From the NCBI GenBank assembly GCA_963759545.1, contig CAVXAB010000024.1, positions 80,556 to 144,555 of the forward strand: DNA of 64,000 nucleotides. Reading direction: 5' to 3'. The first letter of the stretch is position 1, and the number at the start of each line of letters is the position of its first letter. Below, piece by piece: positions 16,424 to 26,637 of the stretch. The notes below the pieces were generated by a model that did not search any database, had not been told where the DNA came from, and was given only the letters and a program-made list of their open reading frames with translations. The DNA is from Trebonia sp963759545 (GTDB lineage: Bacteria; Actinomycetota; Actinomycetes; Streptosporangiales; Streptosporangiaceae). Position numbers and translations under genes: made by a program.

Positions 16424-17811
16424 TCATCTTTCCAGACGCCAGTCCGAGCCGCGCGGGCCGGCCGCGTGACCGCCGCCCGCCTGGAGTTCCGGGTCCCAGT
16501 CGAAGACGACCGCGTCGTCGTAGTCGCCGATCAGCACCGTGTCGCCTGCCTCGGCGCCCGCCTTGGCGAGGGCCTCCTCGACCCCCAGCCTGGCCAGCCG
16601 GTCCGCGAGGTAGCCGACCGCCTCGTCGTTCGTGAAGTCGGTCTGGTTGACCCAGCGGTACGGCTTCTCGCCGCGGATCAGGTACGAGCCGTCATCGGTG
16701 CGCACGATCTCGAAGCCGACTTCCTTGACCGCCGGCGGGCGGATCACCACGCGCACCGCCTCCGGGTCCGGGGCAGCCGCGCGGGCCTGCTCCACGATCG
16801 CGGCCATGGCGAACTTCAGCTCGCGCAGGCCCTCCGTGGTGGCGGCCGAGACCTCGTACACCGCCAGGCCCCGCGCTTCAAGCTCCGGCCGGACGAGGTC
16901 GGCGAGGTCGCGGGCCTCGGGAACGTCGACCTTGTTGAGTGCGACGATCCTCGGCCGGTCCTTGAGGCTGGATGCCCGAGATGCTCGGGCCGACCAGGTC
17001 CTCGTAGGCGGCAAGCTCGGCCTCGATCGTGTCCAGGTCGGTGATCGGGTCACGACCCGGTTCACTGGTCGCGCAGTCCAGGACGTGGACGAGCGCCGCG
17101 CAGCGCTCGACGTGGCGGAGGAAGTCGTGGCCGAGTCCCTTGCCCTCGCTCGCGCCGGGGATCAGGCCGGGCACGTCGGCGACGACGTACTGCACGTCGC
17201 CGGCCTCCGCGACACCGAGATTCGGGATGAGGGTGGTGAACGGGTAGTTCGCGATCTTCGGCCGCGCGGCGGACATGGCGGCGATCAGGGAGGACTTGCC
17301 CGCGTTGGGGAAGCCGATCAGTCCGATGTCCGCGACCGACTTGAGCTCAAGCGTGAGCTCGCGCTCCTCCCCTGGCTCGCCCTTGAGCGCGAACCCCGGT
17401 GCCCGGCGCCGCTGGGAGGCGAGGGCCGCGTTGCCGAGGCCGCCCCTGCCGCCTGCCGCCGCGATGAACCTCGTGCCCGTGCCAACCAGGTCGGCGAGCA
17501 CCTCGCCGTCCTTGCCGAGGACCACCGTCCCGCTCGGGACCTTGACGACCTGGTCGTCGCCGGCGGCGCCGTTCCTGTTCGAGCCCTCGCCCTGATGGCC
17601 GTTGGCCGCCTTGCGGACCGGGTCGCCTGTGGAAGTCGAGCAGCGTGGACGTGGACGCGTCCACCTCGAGGATCACGCTGCCGCCACGGCCGCCGTTGCC
17701 GCCGTCCGGGCCGCCGAGCGGCTTGAATTTCTCCCGGTGGACCGAGGCACAGCCATGACCGCCGTGGCCAGCCTGCACTCGGAGCAAAGCGTGGTCGGCG
17801 AACTCCGCCAT
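16424..17811 (-). CDS. obg: GTPase Obg/CgtA, with two frame breaks
   Basis: The Obg GTPase, involved in 50S assembly and stress control, about 460 residues when read through. The Gly-rich Obg domain (residues 1-160; AGHGGHGCASVHREKFKPLG) starts at ATG 17811 with AGGGGACA upstream. The G domain has GFPNAGKSSL and NKVD. The C-terminal OCT domain ends near DYDDAVVFDWDP. Frame changes are needed near 17618 (before RKAANGHQGEG) and near 16972 (before the NKVD segment). As an essential gene it is presumably intact in the organism. Confidence 0.88.
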
Positions 17812-17900
17812 GATCTGTCCCCTAATCGTCGTCTCCGGGGGCAACCCCGTACTTCCGCAGTCGTCCCCCGGCGCCGGCCTGCGTTACCCATGAAAACGCC

Positions 17901-17931
17901 AACGGCGGGCCGGTAATCCCGGCCCGCCGTT
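17901..17931 (-). terminator. terminator of rplU-rpmA
   Basis: AACGGCGGGCCGG (17901-17913) pairs perfectly with CCGGCCCGCCGTT (17919-17931) around a 5-base loop. On the minus strand a TTTT run follows a few bases later, giving a standard intrinsic terminator between rpmA and obg. Confidence 0.75.
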
Positions 17932-17951
17932 GACGTCGCTATTTGCGCCTG

Positions 17952-18227
17952 TTAGGCCGAGACCTGCTCGGGCTGCGGCAGCGGAACGATGTTCACCGCG
18001 CGGCGGCCGCGGAAGCGAGCGAACTCGACCTTCCCCGCGACCAGCGCGAACAGCGTGTCGTCGTCGCCACGGCCGACGCCAAGGCCGGGGTGGAAGTGGG
18101 TGCCGCGCTGCCGGACGATGATCTCGCCCGCGTTGACCCGCTGGCCGCCGAAGCGCTTCACGCCAAGCCGCTGCGCGTTGCTGTCCCGGCCGTTGCGGCT
18201 GGACGACGCGCCCTTCTTGTGTGCCAT
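17952..18227 (-). CDS. rpmA: 50S ribosomal protein L27
   Basis: A 91-residue L27. It starts MAHKKGASSSRNGRDSNAQR, the conserved N-terminal tail near the peptidyl-transferase centre, and continues FGGQRVNAGEIIVRQRGTHF. It lies 12 bp after rplU, as in nearly all bacteria. There is no sign of the cleaved N-terminal extension found in some Firmicutes. Confidence 0.96.
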   Translation of the reverse strand: MAHKKGASSSRNGRDSNAQRLGVKRFGGQRVNAGEIIVRQRGTHFHPGLGVGRGDDDTLFALVAGKVEFARFRGRRAVNIVPLPQPEQVSA

Positions 18228-18239
18228 CTCTGCCTGCCC

Positions 18240-18572
18240 CTACGCCTTCTTAGCCTTCTCCGGCTTCGCGATGCCGGTGATCCGGACCTGGGTGTACTGC
18301 TGCCGGTGTCCCTGACGGCGCTTGTAGCCCGTCTTGTTCCGGTAGTGGATCATGTTGATCTTCGGGCCCTTGGCCGGGCCGACCACCTCGGCCGTCACCT
18401 CGTAACCGCTGAGCTCCGCCGGGTCGCTGATGACCGTACCGCCGTCCACCACGAGCAGCGCGGGGAACGAGACGCTCGACCCGGCCTCCTCGTCCGCAAG
18501 CTTGTCGACGGTGAGCACGTCATCGAGGGCGACCTTCTCCTGCCTGCCACCGCAGCGCACAATCGCGTACAC
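18240..18572 (-). CDS. rplU: 50S ribosomal protein L21
   Basis: A 110-residue L21 that starts at GTG 18572 (YAIVRCGGRQEKVALDDVL), with GGGAGAGG about ten bases upstream. The C-terminal YRNKTGYKRRQGHRQQYTQV is the rRNA-binding signature. Upstream in-frame codons have no L21 homology. It heads the rplU-rpmA unit, which ends at the hairpin at 17901. Confidence 0.95.
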   Translation of the reverse strand: MYAIVRCGGRQEKVALDDVLTVDKLADEEAGSSVSFPALLVVDGGTVISDPAELSGYEVTAEVVGPAKGPKINMIHYRNKTGYKRRQGHRQQYTQVRITGIAKPEKAKKA

Positions 18573-18786
18573 CCGAGAACTGCCTCTCCCTGAGAGCGTG
18601 CTCCGCCGTCGTTGGCTAGGTTGCCTATAGCGGGCTCGCCATGAACCTGACATGCCATCTTACGTGCATGATGACGACCCGCGCCTCGGCTTGCCCCTGG
18701 CTTGACACCGGGGCTAGCACGCTGACCGCGTTAGTCGCTCCTGGGAAGCATACCAGGTCTGGTGATCGGGTCGTCCGGGCATGAAA

Positions 18787-18836
18787 GAAGCTGGATGCTC
18801 AGGTGCGCGCTACGGCGCTCCTGAGCATCCAGCTTC
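18787..18836 (-). terminator. terminator of rne
   Basis: GAAGCTGGATGCTCAGG (18787-18803) pairs perfectly over 17 bases with CCTGAGCATCCAGCTTC (18820-18836), and the loop can extend the stem. TTTC follows on the minus strand. It lies just past the inferred rne stop. Confidence 0.75.
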
Positions 18837-18849
18837 CTTGCTGCGGTCG

Positions 18850-21800
18850 TCACCAGGTGGGGGTGTCTCCGGTCTCCTGCTCGGCGCTGGCGGCCTCGGC
18901 AGCTGGTGCTTGCGGCGCCTCGTCGGCCGTGACTGGCGACTCGGTGGTCGTCTCCGGCGCGATCGCGGCTTCCGCGGCGGCGGGTGCCTGCTCGGCCGGG
19001 TGCCTGCTCGCTCGCGGACCTGCTCGGCCGGGGCCTGCTCGGTCGCGGCGGGCTCGGCTGCGGCCGGCTCTTCGGTCGCGGCCGGCTCTTCGGTCGCGGT
19101 CGCGGGCGATTCGGCCGGGGCCGCATCGAACACGCTGGCCGCCACGATCGCCGGCTCGATGCCGACGGCCGTCGCGAACTCGGGCTCCGGCTCCGTCAGC
19201 CGGCTCCGTCGTGGCCGGCGCATCGGCCGGCCAGGCCAGGCGCAGCGGCGGTCATCGCCGCCACCTCGGTCGCCGGGAACTCCTCGGCGGCCGGCAGCAC
19301 CGTCGCGTCCGTGACCGCCGCTGCCGCCTCGGTGGCCGGCAGTCCCTCGGCGGGCTGCTGTGGTGCCGCGTCGGGGGCAGGCTCTGGCTCGGTGACCACC
19401 GTGACGCGGGCCACGGCGGAGCCGGCCCGGGTGCGGCGGACCGGGGGCGCGGACGGGTCCGTGGGCTCGGCCGGGGCCGTGTCGCCGGTCGCGGCCGGGA
19501 CGAAGGCCGCGGGTGCCGGGTCGGCGGCCGACGGGACGACGGGGACAAGCGCCGGGGTGTCTTCGACGAGGACGGCCGTGGCGAAGGCGGTGCCCGCCGA
19601 GGTGCTGCGGCGCGTGCGGCGGTTGTCGTTGCCTTCGGTACCGGTTGCGCCGTTGCCGCCGACGGCGTCAGACTGCGCCGTGACCGCCCGCACCACGTCG
19701 GACTGGCCGCGCGCGTCGGACTGGCGGCGCGTCGGCCGGCGCGGTGCCGGCCTCGAGGTCGGCGGGCGCGCCGCCCGGGGCGACGTCCCTCGTGTCGCGG
19801 TCGTCGTCGCGGCGGCCGTTACCGCGGCGGCCGTTGCCGTATCCGGCCCTGGCGTTGCCTGAGCCGTTACCCTTGCCGTTCCCGTTCCCGTTGCCCGGGG
19901 AGTGGCTCGGCGGAGCAGGGACCGGCCGGTGGGCGGTGCCAGCCGACGCGCGGTGGGCCGGCTCGGCCGGGGCGTCGAGCGTGATGATGACGCCTCGGCC
20001 GTTGCAGCACTCGCACTGCTGCGAGAAGGCCTCAAGCAGCCCGGCGCCCACCCGCTTGCGGGTCATCTGCACCAGGCCGAGCGAGGTCACCTCGGCGACC
20101 TGGTGCTTGGTCCTGTCCCTGGCCAGGCACTCGAGGAGCCGCCGCAGGACGAGCTCGCGGTTCGACTCAAGCACCATGTCGATGAAGTCGATGACGACGA
20201 TGCCGCCGACGTCGCGCAGCCGGAGCTGGCGGACGATCTCTTCCGCGGCCTCCAGGTTGTTCCTGGTGACGGTCTCCTCGAGGTTCCCGCCCTGGCCGGT
20301 GAACTTGCCGGTGTTGACGTCGATGACCGTCATGGCCTCGGTGCGGTCGATGACAAGCGAGCCGCCGCTTGGCAGCCACACCTTGCGCTCAAGCGCCTTG
20401 GCGAGCTGCTCGTCGATGCGGTAGGCGGCGAAGACGTCGTCGGCTGGGTCGTCGTCGACGTCCCAGCGGGTGATCCGGTCGGCCAGGTGCGGCGCGACGT
20501 ACCTGACGTACTCGTCGATGATCTCCCAGCCGTCGTCGCCGGACACGATCAGCTTGCTGAAGTCCTCGTTGAAGACGTCGCGGATCACCCGGACGGTCAG
20601 GTCGGGCTCTCCGTAGAGCAGGGCGGGCGCGGTCGCGGTCTTAGCCTTCTTCTCGATGCTCTCCCACTGGGCGGCCAGCCGCGTGATGTCACGGTCGAGT
20701 TCGGCCTCGGCGGCGCCCTCGGCCGCGGTGCGCACGATCACGCCGGCGTTCTCCGGCGTCACCTTCTTGAGAATCTGCTTGAGCCTGGTCCGCTCGGTGT
20801 CGGGGAGCTTGCGGCTGATGCCGGTCATCGACGCGCCAGGCACGTAGACCAGGTACCGGCCTGGCAGGCTGACCTGGCTGGTGAGCCGGGCGCCCTTGTG
20901 GCCCACCGGGTCCTTGGTGACCTGGACGATCACCGACTGGCCCGGCTTGAGCGCGGACTCGATGCGCTTGGGCTGGCCCTCGAGGCCGCTTGCGTCGAAG
21001 TTGACCTCGCCGGCGTAGAGCACGGCGTTGCGGCCCTTGCCGATGTCGACGAACGCCGCCTCCATCGAGGGCAGCACGTTCTGCACCTTGCCCAGGTACA
21101 CGTTGCCGACGTACGAGGCGTGCGTCGTCCGGTTCACGTAGTGCTCGACGAGGACGCCGTCCTCAAGCACCGCGATCTGGGTCCTGTCGCCCCGCTGGCG
21201 GACCACCATCGTCCGCTCGACGGACTCCCTGCGGGCGAGGAACTCCGACTCGGTGATCACCGGCGGGCGGCGGCGGCCCAGACTCACGCCCCTCCCGCCT
21301 GCGCTGCTTCTTCGCCTCAAGGCGCGTGGAGCCCTTGATGGCGCGCACGTCATCGGCCGGGTTGTGCGGCTCGCGCACGTGGACCACGGTGTCCGGCGGG
21401 TCGTCGGGTGACAGCGCGTCGCCGTCCACCGCGCCGCGGCGCCGCTTGCGGCGGCGACGGCGGCCCGAGGCGCCCGCGTCGTCGGCGGAATCGCCCTCAC
21501 CGTCGGCGTCGGCCTCCGCGGCGTCGTCGGCCGCGCCGTCGTCGGTGCTCCCCTGGGCATCGGCGTCGTCGTCGGCCGGCGCCTCGGCCCGCCCACGGCC
21601 GCGGGTGTTGCGGCGACGGCGGCGGCGACCGCCGGCGGACTCCTCCGCCTCGTCGGCGCCCGTCACGGCCGCGACGACCGTGGCGTCGCCGCCGGCCTCG
21701 TCCGCCTCGGCGACCGCGCCGGCGCTCTCCGCGCTGAACAGGTCGTCGTCTGGCGCTGTGTCGCGGACGCGCGGGCTACGGCTCCTGCCGCGCGTCCTCC

Positions 21801-22071
21801 GGCTCGTCCGCCCGGACTCGGCGTCGGGCTCGGCCCTGCCGCCCGGCTCGCGGTCGGCGGAGTCCTGGTCGCCGGCGGGCGGCGACGGCGCCACGGGCGC
21901 AGGCGGCTGGAACAGCACCTGCGGTGGCTGGAAAAGCGCCGCGGGCACCGACGGCACGGCCGGCTCGGCCGGCCCGTTGAACACCGTCGGTGCGGGAGCA
22001 GTTGCCGCGGTCTGGCCGGTGGCCTCGTTGTTATTGTCTGTCTCGTGGCTGTTGCGCTCGCTGTCGAGCAT
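18850..22071 (-). CDS. rne: ribonuclease E/G with long acidic and basic extensions; several frame breaks
   Basis: An Rne/Rng endoribonuclease of about 1070 residues when joined. The catalytic core (21290-20000) is continuous: the S1-like start ESVERTMVVRQRGDRTQIAV, the DNase-I-like region VIDRTEAMTVIDVNTGKFTG and VVIDFIDMV, and the Zn-link CECCNGRG. The ~260-residue N-terminal extension is rich in Pro/Asp/Arg, and the C-terminal extension in Gly/Asn then Pro/Ala/Glu. Such disordered arms scaffold degradosome partners in actinobacteria. Frame changes are needed near 21285, 19740, 19205 and 18990. The last frame ends GDTPTW-stop at 18850. Confidence 0.85.
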
Positions 22072-22281
22072 TCGGGCAATCTCCAGTCAGGCTTCCGGGC
22101 GCGGCCGCACGCGAGGTGACGGCGCGCCGCACGGAAGCTCGTAGTGATCGTTCGCCTGGGACACTGCCGTCGCCGCGCGGGAAAAGGTCACGCGCGAGGG
22201 TGCGGGCCGCAAATACACGGGCGCTTGGCCCAGGCATGGATGAGTACTTCAGCTCCGGGGTGACTGTGATCACCACAGGGG
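22072..22281. other. DUF2344-rne spacer
   Basis: A 210-bp gap upstream of rne that presumably contains its promoter. The only structure seen is the small odd palindrome CTGTGATCACCACAG at 22264-22278, next to the DUF2344 gene's end. Confidence 0.3.
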
Positions 22282-22986
22282 TCATAGCTGGACCACCCCG
22301 GATTCGCCGAGTGATCCCTGCGCGAGCCGCGTCATGAGTGGCTGCCCCGCCGGGAACACATCGGAAACGTCGCGTAGCGCGTTGAGCACATCGTCCGGTC
22401 GTACGGACGGGACGGTGTGCCGGACGACCATGCGCAGCGCCGACCCGGCGCTGGCGTCGTCAAGAACATCGAGGCTGACCACGGCCGCTCGCGCGTCCAT
22501 GCGCCGCAACCCCTTCGAGGTCAGCCGCTCCACCGGCGCCTCGGTCAGGGTGAGAAACTTTCGAACCACCGGCACCACGTTGTCCGCCGGCAGGCCTGGA
22601 AGGGCTACCTGCCACTCGGACGCGGTGAGCCGACTCGCCGGCAGTCCCCCGGAGTCCTCAGTGACAGCGATCACGTCTATCCCATCAGGCAGCGCCGCGT
22701 TCAGCCGTCCTCGCACGGCGTTCGCCTCGGACCGGCTGGTCAGCGTGAGGCTCAAGTACTCCGCCTCGCTCGCGACCCCGGTCGGGGCGCCGCCTGCGTA
22801 GGAAATCTTCGGGTGGGGCGTGAACCCGGCCGAGTACGCGATCGGCAGACCTGCCCGCCGCACGCCCCGCTCAAAGGCCCGCGCCACATCCAAGTGGCTG
22901 GCAAAACGCATCTTTCCCCGTTTAGCATACCGGACAAGAAGATGCTGGGTCGTGACCGGCTCGCCGCCGTTCTGTATCGCGCCCAT
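22282..22986 (-). CDS. DUF2344 / TIGR03936 radical-SAM-associated protein
   Basis: A 234-residue protein of the DUF2344 family, almost always encoded beside or fused to the radical SAM gene upstream. Start ATG 22986 is preceded by GGGAGA. RYAKRGKMRFASHLDVARAF and GFTPHPKISYAGGAPTGV are family signatures. It begins 3 bp past the radical SAM stop, so translation is coupled. The biochemical role of the pair is not established. Confidence 0.88.
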   Translation of the reverse strand: MGAIQNGGEPVTTQHLLVRYAKRGKMRFASHLDVARAFERGVRRAGLPIAYSAGFTPHPKISYAGGAPTGVASEAEYLSLTLTSRSEANAVRGRLNAALPDGIDVIAVTEDSGGLPASRLTASEWQVALPGLPADNVVPVVRKFLTLTEAPVERLTSKGLRRMDARAAVVSLDVLDDASAGSALRMVVRHTVPSVRPDDVLNALRDVSDVFPAGQPLMTRLAQGSLGESGVVQL

Positions 22987-22988
22987 GG

Positions 22989-24950
22989 CTATCTCCCGTT
23001 GGTCGCCAGCACGGGAAGCAGGCGCCTTCCGTCCAGTCGCTCTCCTGTCGGGCCCGTCTGGATTTCCGTCCCCATCGCGGGGCAAACCCCGCATTCGTAG
23101 CACGGGGTCCACCGGCAGTCCTCCACCTCGCCGGCCCCGGCCGGCGCGATCGAGGAGAGCCAGTCCTCCCATAGCCAGTCCCTGTCGAGGCCAGAGTCCA
23201 GATGGTCCCACGGCAGTACCTCGCCGTAGTCACGCTCGCGCGTAGTGTACCAAGCCAGGTCCACCGGAGCCCCTGCCAGCCCCGTCGCGCAGGCGGTCAC
23301 CCAGCGGTCGAACGAGAAGTACTCGCTCCAGCCGTCAAACCGCGCGCCGTCCCGCCAGGCGGCGAGGATCACGCCGCCGACCCGCCGGTCGCCGCGCGAC
23401 AGCAGCCCCTCGACCAGGGACGGCGTGCCCTCGTGATAGCGGTAGCCGATCGACCTGCCGTACGTCTTGTCGGCGCGCAGCGCGCTGCCCAGCTGGCGCA
23501 GCCGGTCGTCGACCACCTCCGGCGGGCACTGCCCCGCCCACTGGAACGGGGTGTGCGGCTTCGGGACGAACCCGCCGATCGACACCGTGCAGCGAATGTC
23601 CTTCCGCCCGGTCGCCGCGCGCCCGGCCGCGATCACCTTCCTTGCCAGGTCGGCGATGGCGACGACGTCCTCGTCGGCCTCGGTCGGCAGCCCGCACATG
23701 AAGTAAAGCTTCACCTGCCGCCAGCCGTTGGCGTAGGCCGTGGTGACGGTGCGGATGAGGTCTTCCTCGGTGACCATCTTGTTGATCACCTTGCGCATCC
23801 GCTCGGACCCGCCTTCGGGCGCGAACGTCAGGCCAGAGCGCTTGCCGTTCCTTGACAGCTCGTCGGCGAGGGTGACGTTGAACGCGTCGACCCGGGTGGA
23901 CGGCAGCGAGAGTCCGACGTTCGACCCCTCGTAGCAGTCGGCCAGGTCGATCGCGATCTCGTTGATCTCGCTGTGGTCGGCGCTCGACAGCGACAGCAGG
24001 CCGACCTCGGAGAAGCCGGTCGACTGCAGGCCTGCCTTCACCATGTTGCCGACCGTGGTGATCGACCGCTCGCGCACCGGCCGGGTGATCATCCCCGCCT
24101 GGCAGAAACGGCAGCCCCGCGTGCAGCCGCGGAAGATCTCCACGCTGTACCGCTCGTGCACGGTCTCGGCGACCGGGACGACCGGGGCCTTCGGGTAGGG
24201 CCAGGCGTCCAGGTCGAGCAGCGTGTGCTTGCGGACCGACGCGGGGACGCCGGGCCTGTTGGGCGTGACCCGGCCGATCCGGCCGTCAGGAAGGTAGGTC
24301 ACGTCGTAGAACTTCGGCACGTAGACGCCGCCGGTCGCGGCGAGCGAGAGCAGCAGGCCGTCCCGTCCGCCCGGGCAGCCGCCCTGCTTCCACGCGCGGA
24401 TCAGGCGGGTGATGGCGAGCACGGCCTCCTCGCCGTCGCCGATGACCACCGCGTCGACGAAGTCGGCGAGCGGCTCCGGGTTGAACGCCGCGTGGCCGCC
24501 CGCGAGCACGACCGGGTGCGTGATCGTCCGGTCCGCGGCCGACAGCGGGATACCCGCCAGGTCAAGGGCGGTCAGCAGGTTGGTGTAGCCGAGCTCGGTG
24601 GAGAAGGACACGCCGAGGACGTCGAAGGCCGACACCGGACGGTGCGCATCCACGGTGAACTGCGGTATGCCGTGGGCCCGCATGAGCTTCTCAAGGTCGG
24701 GCCAGACGCTGTAGGTGCGCTCGGCGAGCACGCCAGGCTGCTCGTTCAGCACCTCGTAGAGGATCGCGATGCCCTGGTTGGGCTGGCCCACCTCGTACGC
24801 GTCCGGGTAGAACAGCGCCCAGCGGACGTCGGCCTCATCCCACTCCTTGACGGTGGAATTCACCTCACCCCCGACGTACTGCACCGGCTTGCGGACCAGC
24901 GGCAGTAGCGGCTCTAGCTGAGGGAAGACCGACTCGACAGGCATAGTCAC
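22989..24950 (-). CDS. B12-binding-type radical SAM protein (TIGR03960 family)
   Basis: A 653-residue radical SAM enzyme. The N-terminal ~190 residues form a cobalamin-binding-like domain (VLAGGHAAFNPEPLADFVDA). The [4Fe-4S] motif CTRGCRFC (CX3CX2C) lies at about residue 280, and a Cys-rich end (CRWTPCYECGVCPAMG) could hold another cluster. The start is GTG 24950 or ATG 24944. It is conserved with the DUF2344 gene and rne in actinobacteria; substrate unknown. Confidence 0.88.
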   Translation of the reverse strand: MTMPVESVFPQLEPLLPLVRKPVQYVGGEVNSTVKEWDEADVRWALFYPDAYEVGQPNQGIAILYEVLNEQPGVLAERTYSVWPDLEKLMRAHGIPQFTVDAHRPVSAFDVLGVSFSTELGYTNLLTALDLAGIPLSAADRTITHPVVLAGGHAAFNPEPLADFVDAVVIGDGEEAVLAITRLIRAWKQGGCPGGRDGLLLSLAATGGVYVPKFYDVTYLPDGRIGRVTPNRPGVPASVRKHTLLDLDAWPYPKAPVVPVAETVHERYSVEIFRGCTRGCRFCQAGMITRPVRERSITTVGNMVKAGLQSTGFSEVGLLSLSSADHSEINEIAIDLADCYEGSNVGLSLPSTRVDAFNVTLADELSRNGKRSGLTFAPEGGSERMRKVINKMVTEEDLIRTVTTAYANGWRQVKLYFMCGLPTEADEDVVAIADLARKVIAAGRAATGRKDIRCTVSIGGFVPKPHTPFQWAGQCPPEVVDDRLRQLGSALRADKTYGRSIGYRYHEGTPSLVEGLLSRGDRRVGGVILAAWRDGARFDGWSEYFSFDRWVTACATGLAGAPVDLAWYTTRERDYGEVLPWDHLDSGLDRDWLWEDWLSSIAPAGAGEVEDCRWTPCYECGVCPAMGTEIQTGPTGERLDGRRLLPVLATNGR

Positions 24951-25027
24951 CAGAGTACCTAGCCTCGTACGGACGTCGCCGCTGCGCCGTCGCCTCGGAC
25001 GTGCCTGGCGCGGCCGGGGCTTCTAGC

Positions 25028-25525
25028 ATGATCACTGCGCTGCCTGAGCGGCGCGGGAGCTACGGAGGCGGGATCGGCTTGAGCCTGTATTGCACCGATA
25101 ACTACCGGACCGATGAGCAACTGGAAGAGATGCGGCGGCTTGAGGCGGCGGGGATCTGCCTGTTCTGCCCGGCGACGCTGCGCGAGCACCCGCGCCAGCA
25201 GGTGATCTTCGAGACCAGGCACTGGGCGGTGACGCCCAACGAGTTCCCGTACCCGGGCACGCGGCTGCACCTGCTCGTCGTCCCGCATCGGCACGTGAAC
25301 GACATGGTGGACCTGGACGACGACGCGCTCGCCGACTTCTGGACCGCGCTGCGCGAGATCCGCGCGCGATTCGACCTGGATCACTACGGCCTCGGCGTCC
25401 GCAACGGCAACTGCAGCTTCACCGGCGCCACCATCGCCCACGTCCACGCGCACGTCCTCGTCGGCGACCCGGCCCGCGACCCGGAGGTCCCGGTCCGGAT
25501 GCGCTTCAGCTCCCGCCCCCGTTAG
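25028..25525 (+). CDS. HIT-family protein
   Basis: A 165-residue histidine-triad protein (nucleotide hydrolase or transferase fold). The triad reads HVHAHV near the C-terminus, and ICLFCPATLREH near residue 45 may bind zinc. WAVTPNEFPYPGTRLHLLVVP is the usual second strand. ATG 25028 is the most likely start, though translation is open from 25001. It is transcribed divergently from the radical SAM gene. Substrate unknown. Confidence 0.82.
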   Translation: MITALPERRGSYGGGIGLSLYCTDNYRTDEQLEEMRRLEAAGICLFCPATLREHPRQQVIFETRHWAVTPNEFPYPGTRLHLLVVPHRHVNDMVDLDDDALADFWTALREIRARFDLDHYGLGVRNGNCSFTGATIAHVHAHVLVGDPARDPEVPVRMRFSSRPR

Positions 25526-25760
25526 CCCGATTGATCCTGACCCTCGCGACTCAGACTCATCCCGAACGGAAGCGTGTTTCACGCCCCCGGCCCGTTCCTC
25601 TCCCCCGCGCCACCGCCAGCCGGCGTCCGGTATGCACCGTGTTCGCCGGGAGTCTCGCGGCGCGGCTCGCGCCCCGCTCTCTGCCGTGTGGCGTTGGGCC
25701 GGCCTGGCCGCCCAACGCACACGGGGACGGCGGCACGCGGCAGGGAAGGCGCCTGGGCTG
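25526..25760. other. convergent intergenic gap
   Basis: 235 bp, C-rich, between the HIT gene and the deaminase gene. No gene, repeat or convincing terminator was recognised. Confidence 0.4.
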
Positions 25761-26609
25761 TTACTCAGCAGGAGGCGCGTCCACCCAAAACAGGCCGACG
25801 CCCGCCGCGCGCAGGATGTGGTCGCCCTCGAGGACCGAGTAGGGGCCGGTGAAGTAGCACCGGCGGAAGCCCGATTCCGCGATGAGGCGGGCGCAGGCCG
25901 GGCAGGGGAACGTCGTGACGTACAAGTCCGCGCCGTCCAGGGCCCTCCCCGCCCGTGCGGCCTGCGCGATCACGGATGCCTCCGCGTGGATGGCGGTGGA
26001 CAGGTCCGCGCGGACGCCCCGGCTGAAGCCGTCCCTCGGGTCCCCGTCGATGTAGGGCGCGTACTCGGTCGGGCAATGATGGTTCCACGCCGCGCCGAGT
26101 ATCTCCTCGCCGCGCCAGGCGATGGCGCCCACCTGCCGCCACCAGTCCGAACTGTGGCCGGCCAGCTCCCTGGCGCGGGCGACCAGCTCGGCCGGCAGTT
26201 CGGCGACCGCGAGCGTGCCGTCGAAGTCCGCGGGCCGCGGCGCCTGGCTCCACTCCCTGTCCCAGCGCAGGAAGGTCCTGTCGAAGACGAGTTCCCTGCC
26301 AACGCCGAGGTGGTGCTCGGCCGCCAGGTTCCGCGTGATGTCCTCGTCGGGCAGCACAAGGGTCTCCGCCGTCACGGCGGCGGGCAGGTCACCGGGCTCG
26401 ATCACCCGGACCTGCGTGCCAGGGAGCAGGACCCGGAGGAACTGGGCGGCTTGTTCCGGCGGCAGGGCCCTGATGTCCTTGGCCAGGCTCTTGAACAGGC
26501 CGCGGAACCCGGCCCCGAGCACCAAGACCTCGGCGGCGTCGCCGTGCCGCGCGAAAAAGGCCTCGTGACCCGCGTGCACGACCGGGAGGTACAGCAGGAC
26601 CTGCTTCAT
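25761..26609 (-). CDS. two-domain protein with C-terminal cytidine/deoxycytidylate deaminase domain
   Basis: A 282-residue protein. The C-terminal half is a zinc deaminase: HAEASVIAQAARAGRALDGA supplies the first zinc ligand and catalytic Glu, and TTFPCPACARLI the two Cys ligands. The N-terminal ~130 residues begin MKQVLLYLPVVHAGHEAFF; the HAGH could be a degenerate HxGH nucleotidyltransferase signature, but this is tentative. There is no P-loop, unlike some phage-defence deaminases. Start ATG 26609, 28 bp after the nucleotidyltransferase gene and in the same cluster as thyA, which suggests a role in dCMP-to-dUMP supply or in a modified nucleotide. Confidence 0.75.
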   Translation of the reverse strand: MKQVLLYLPVVHAGHEAFFARHGDAAEVLVLGAGFRGLFKSLAKDIRALPPEQAAQFLRVLLPGTQVRVIEPGDLPAAVTAETLVLPDEDITRNLAAEHHLGVGRELVFDRTFLRWDREWSQAPRPADFDGTLAVAELPAELVARARELAGHSSDWWRQVGAIAWRGEEILGAAWNHHCPTEYAPYIDGDPRDGFSRGVRADLSTAIHAEASVIAQAARAGRALDGADLYVTTFPCPACARLIAESGFRRCYFTGPYSVLEGDHILRAAGVGLFWVDAPPAE

Positions 26610-26637
26610 GAGCCTGCCGCGTCCCGATGGCCGCCTT

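Noticed and set aside
19902..21338. Long plus-strand open frame opposite rne
   Set aside because: Antisense to the conserved RNase E/G core.
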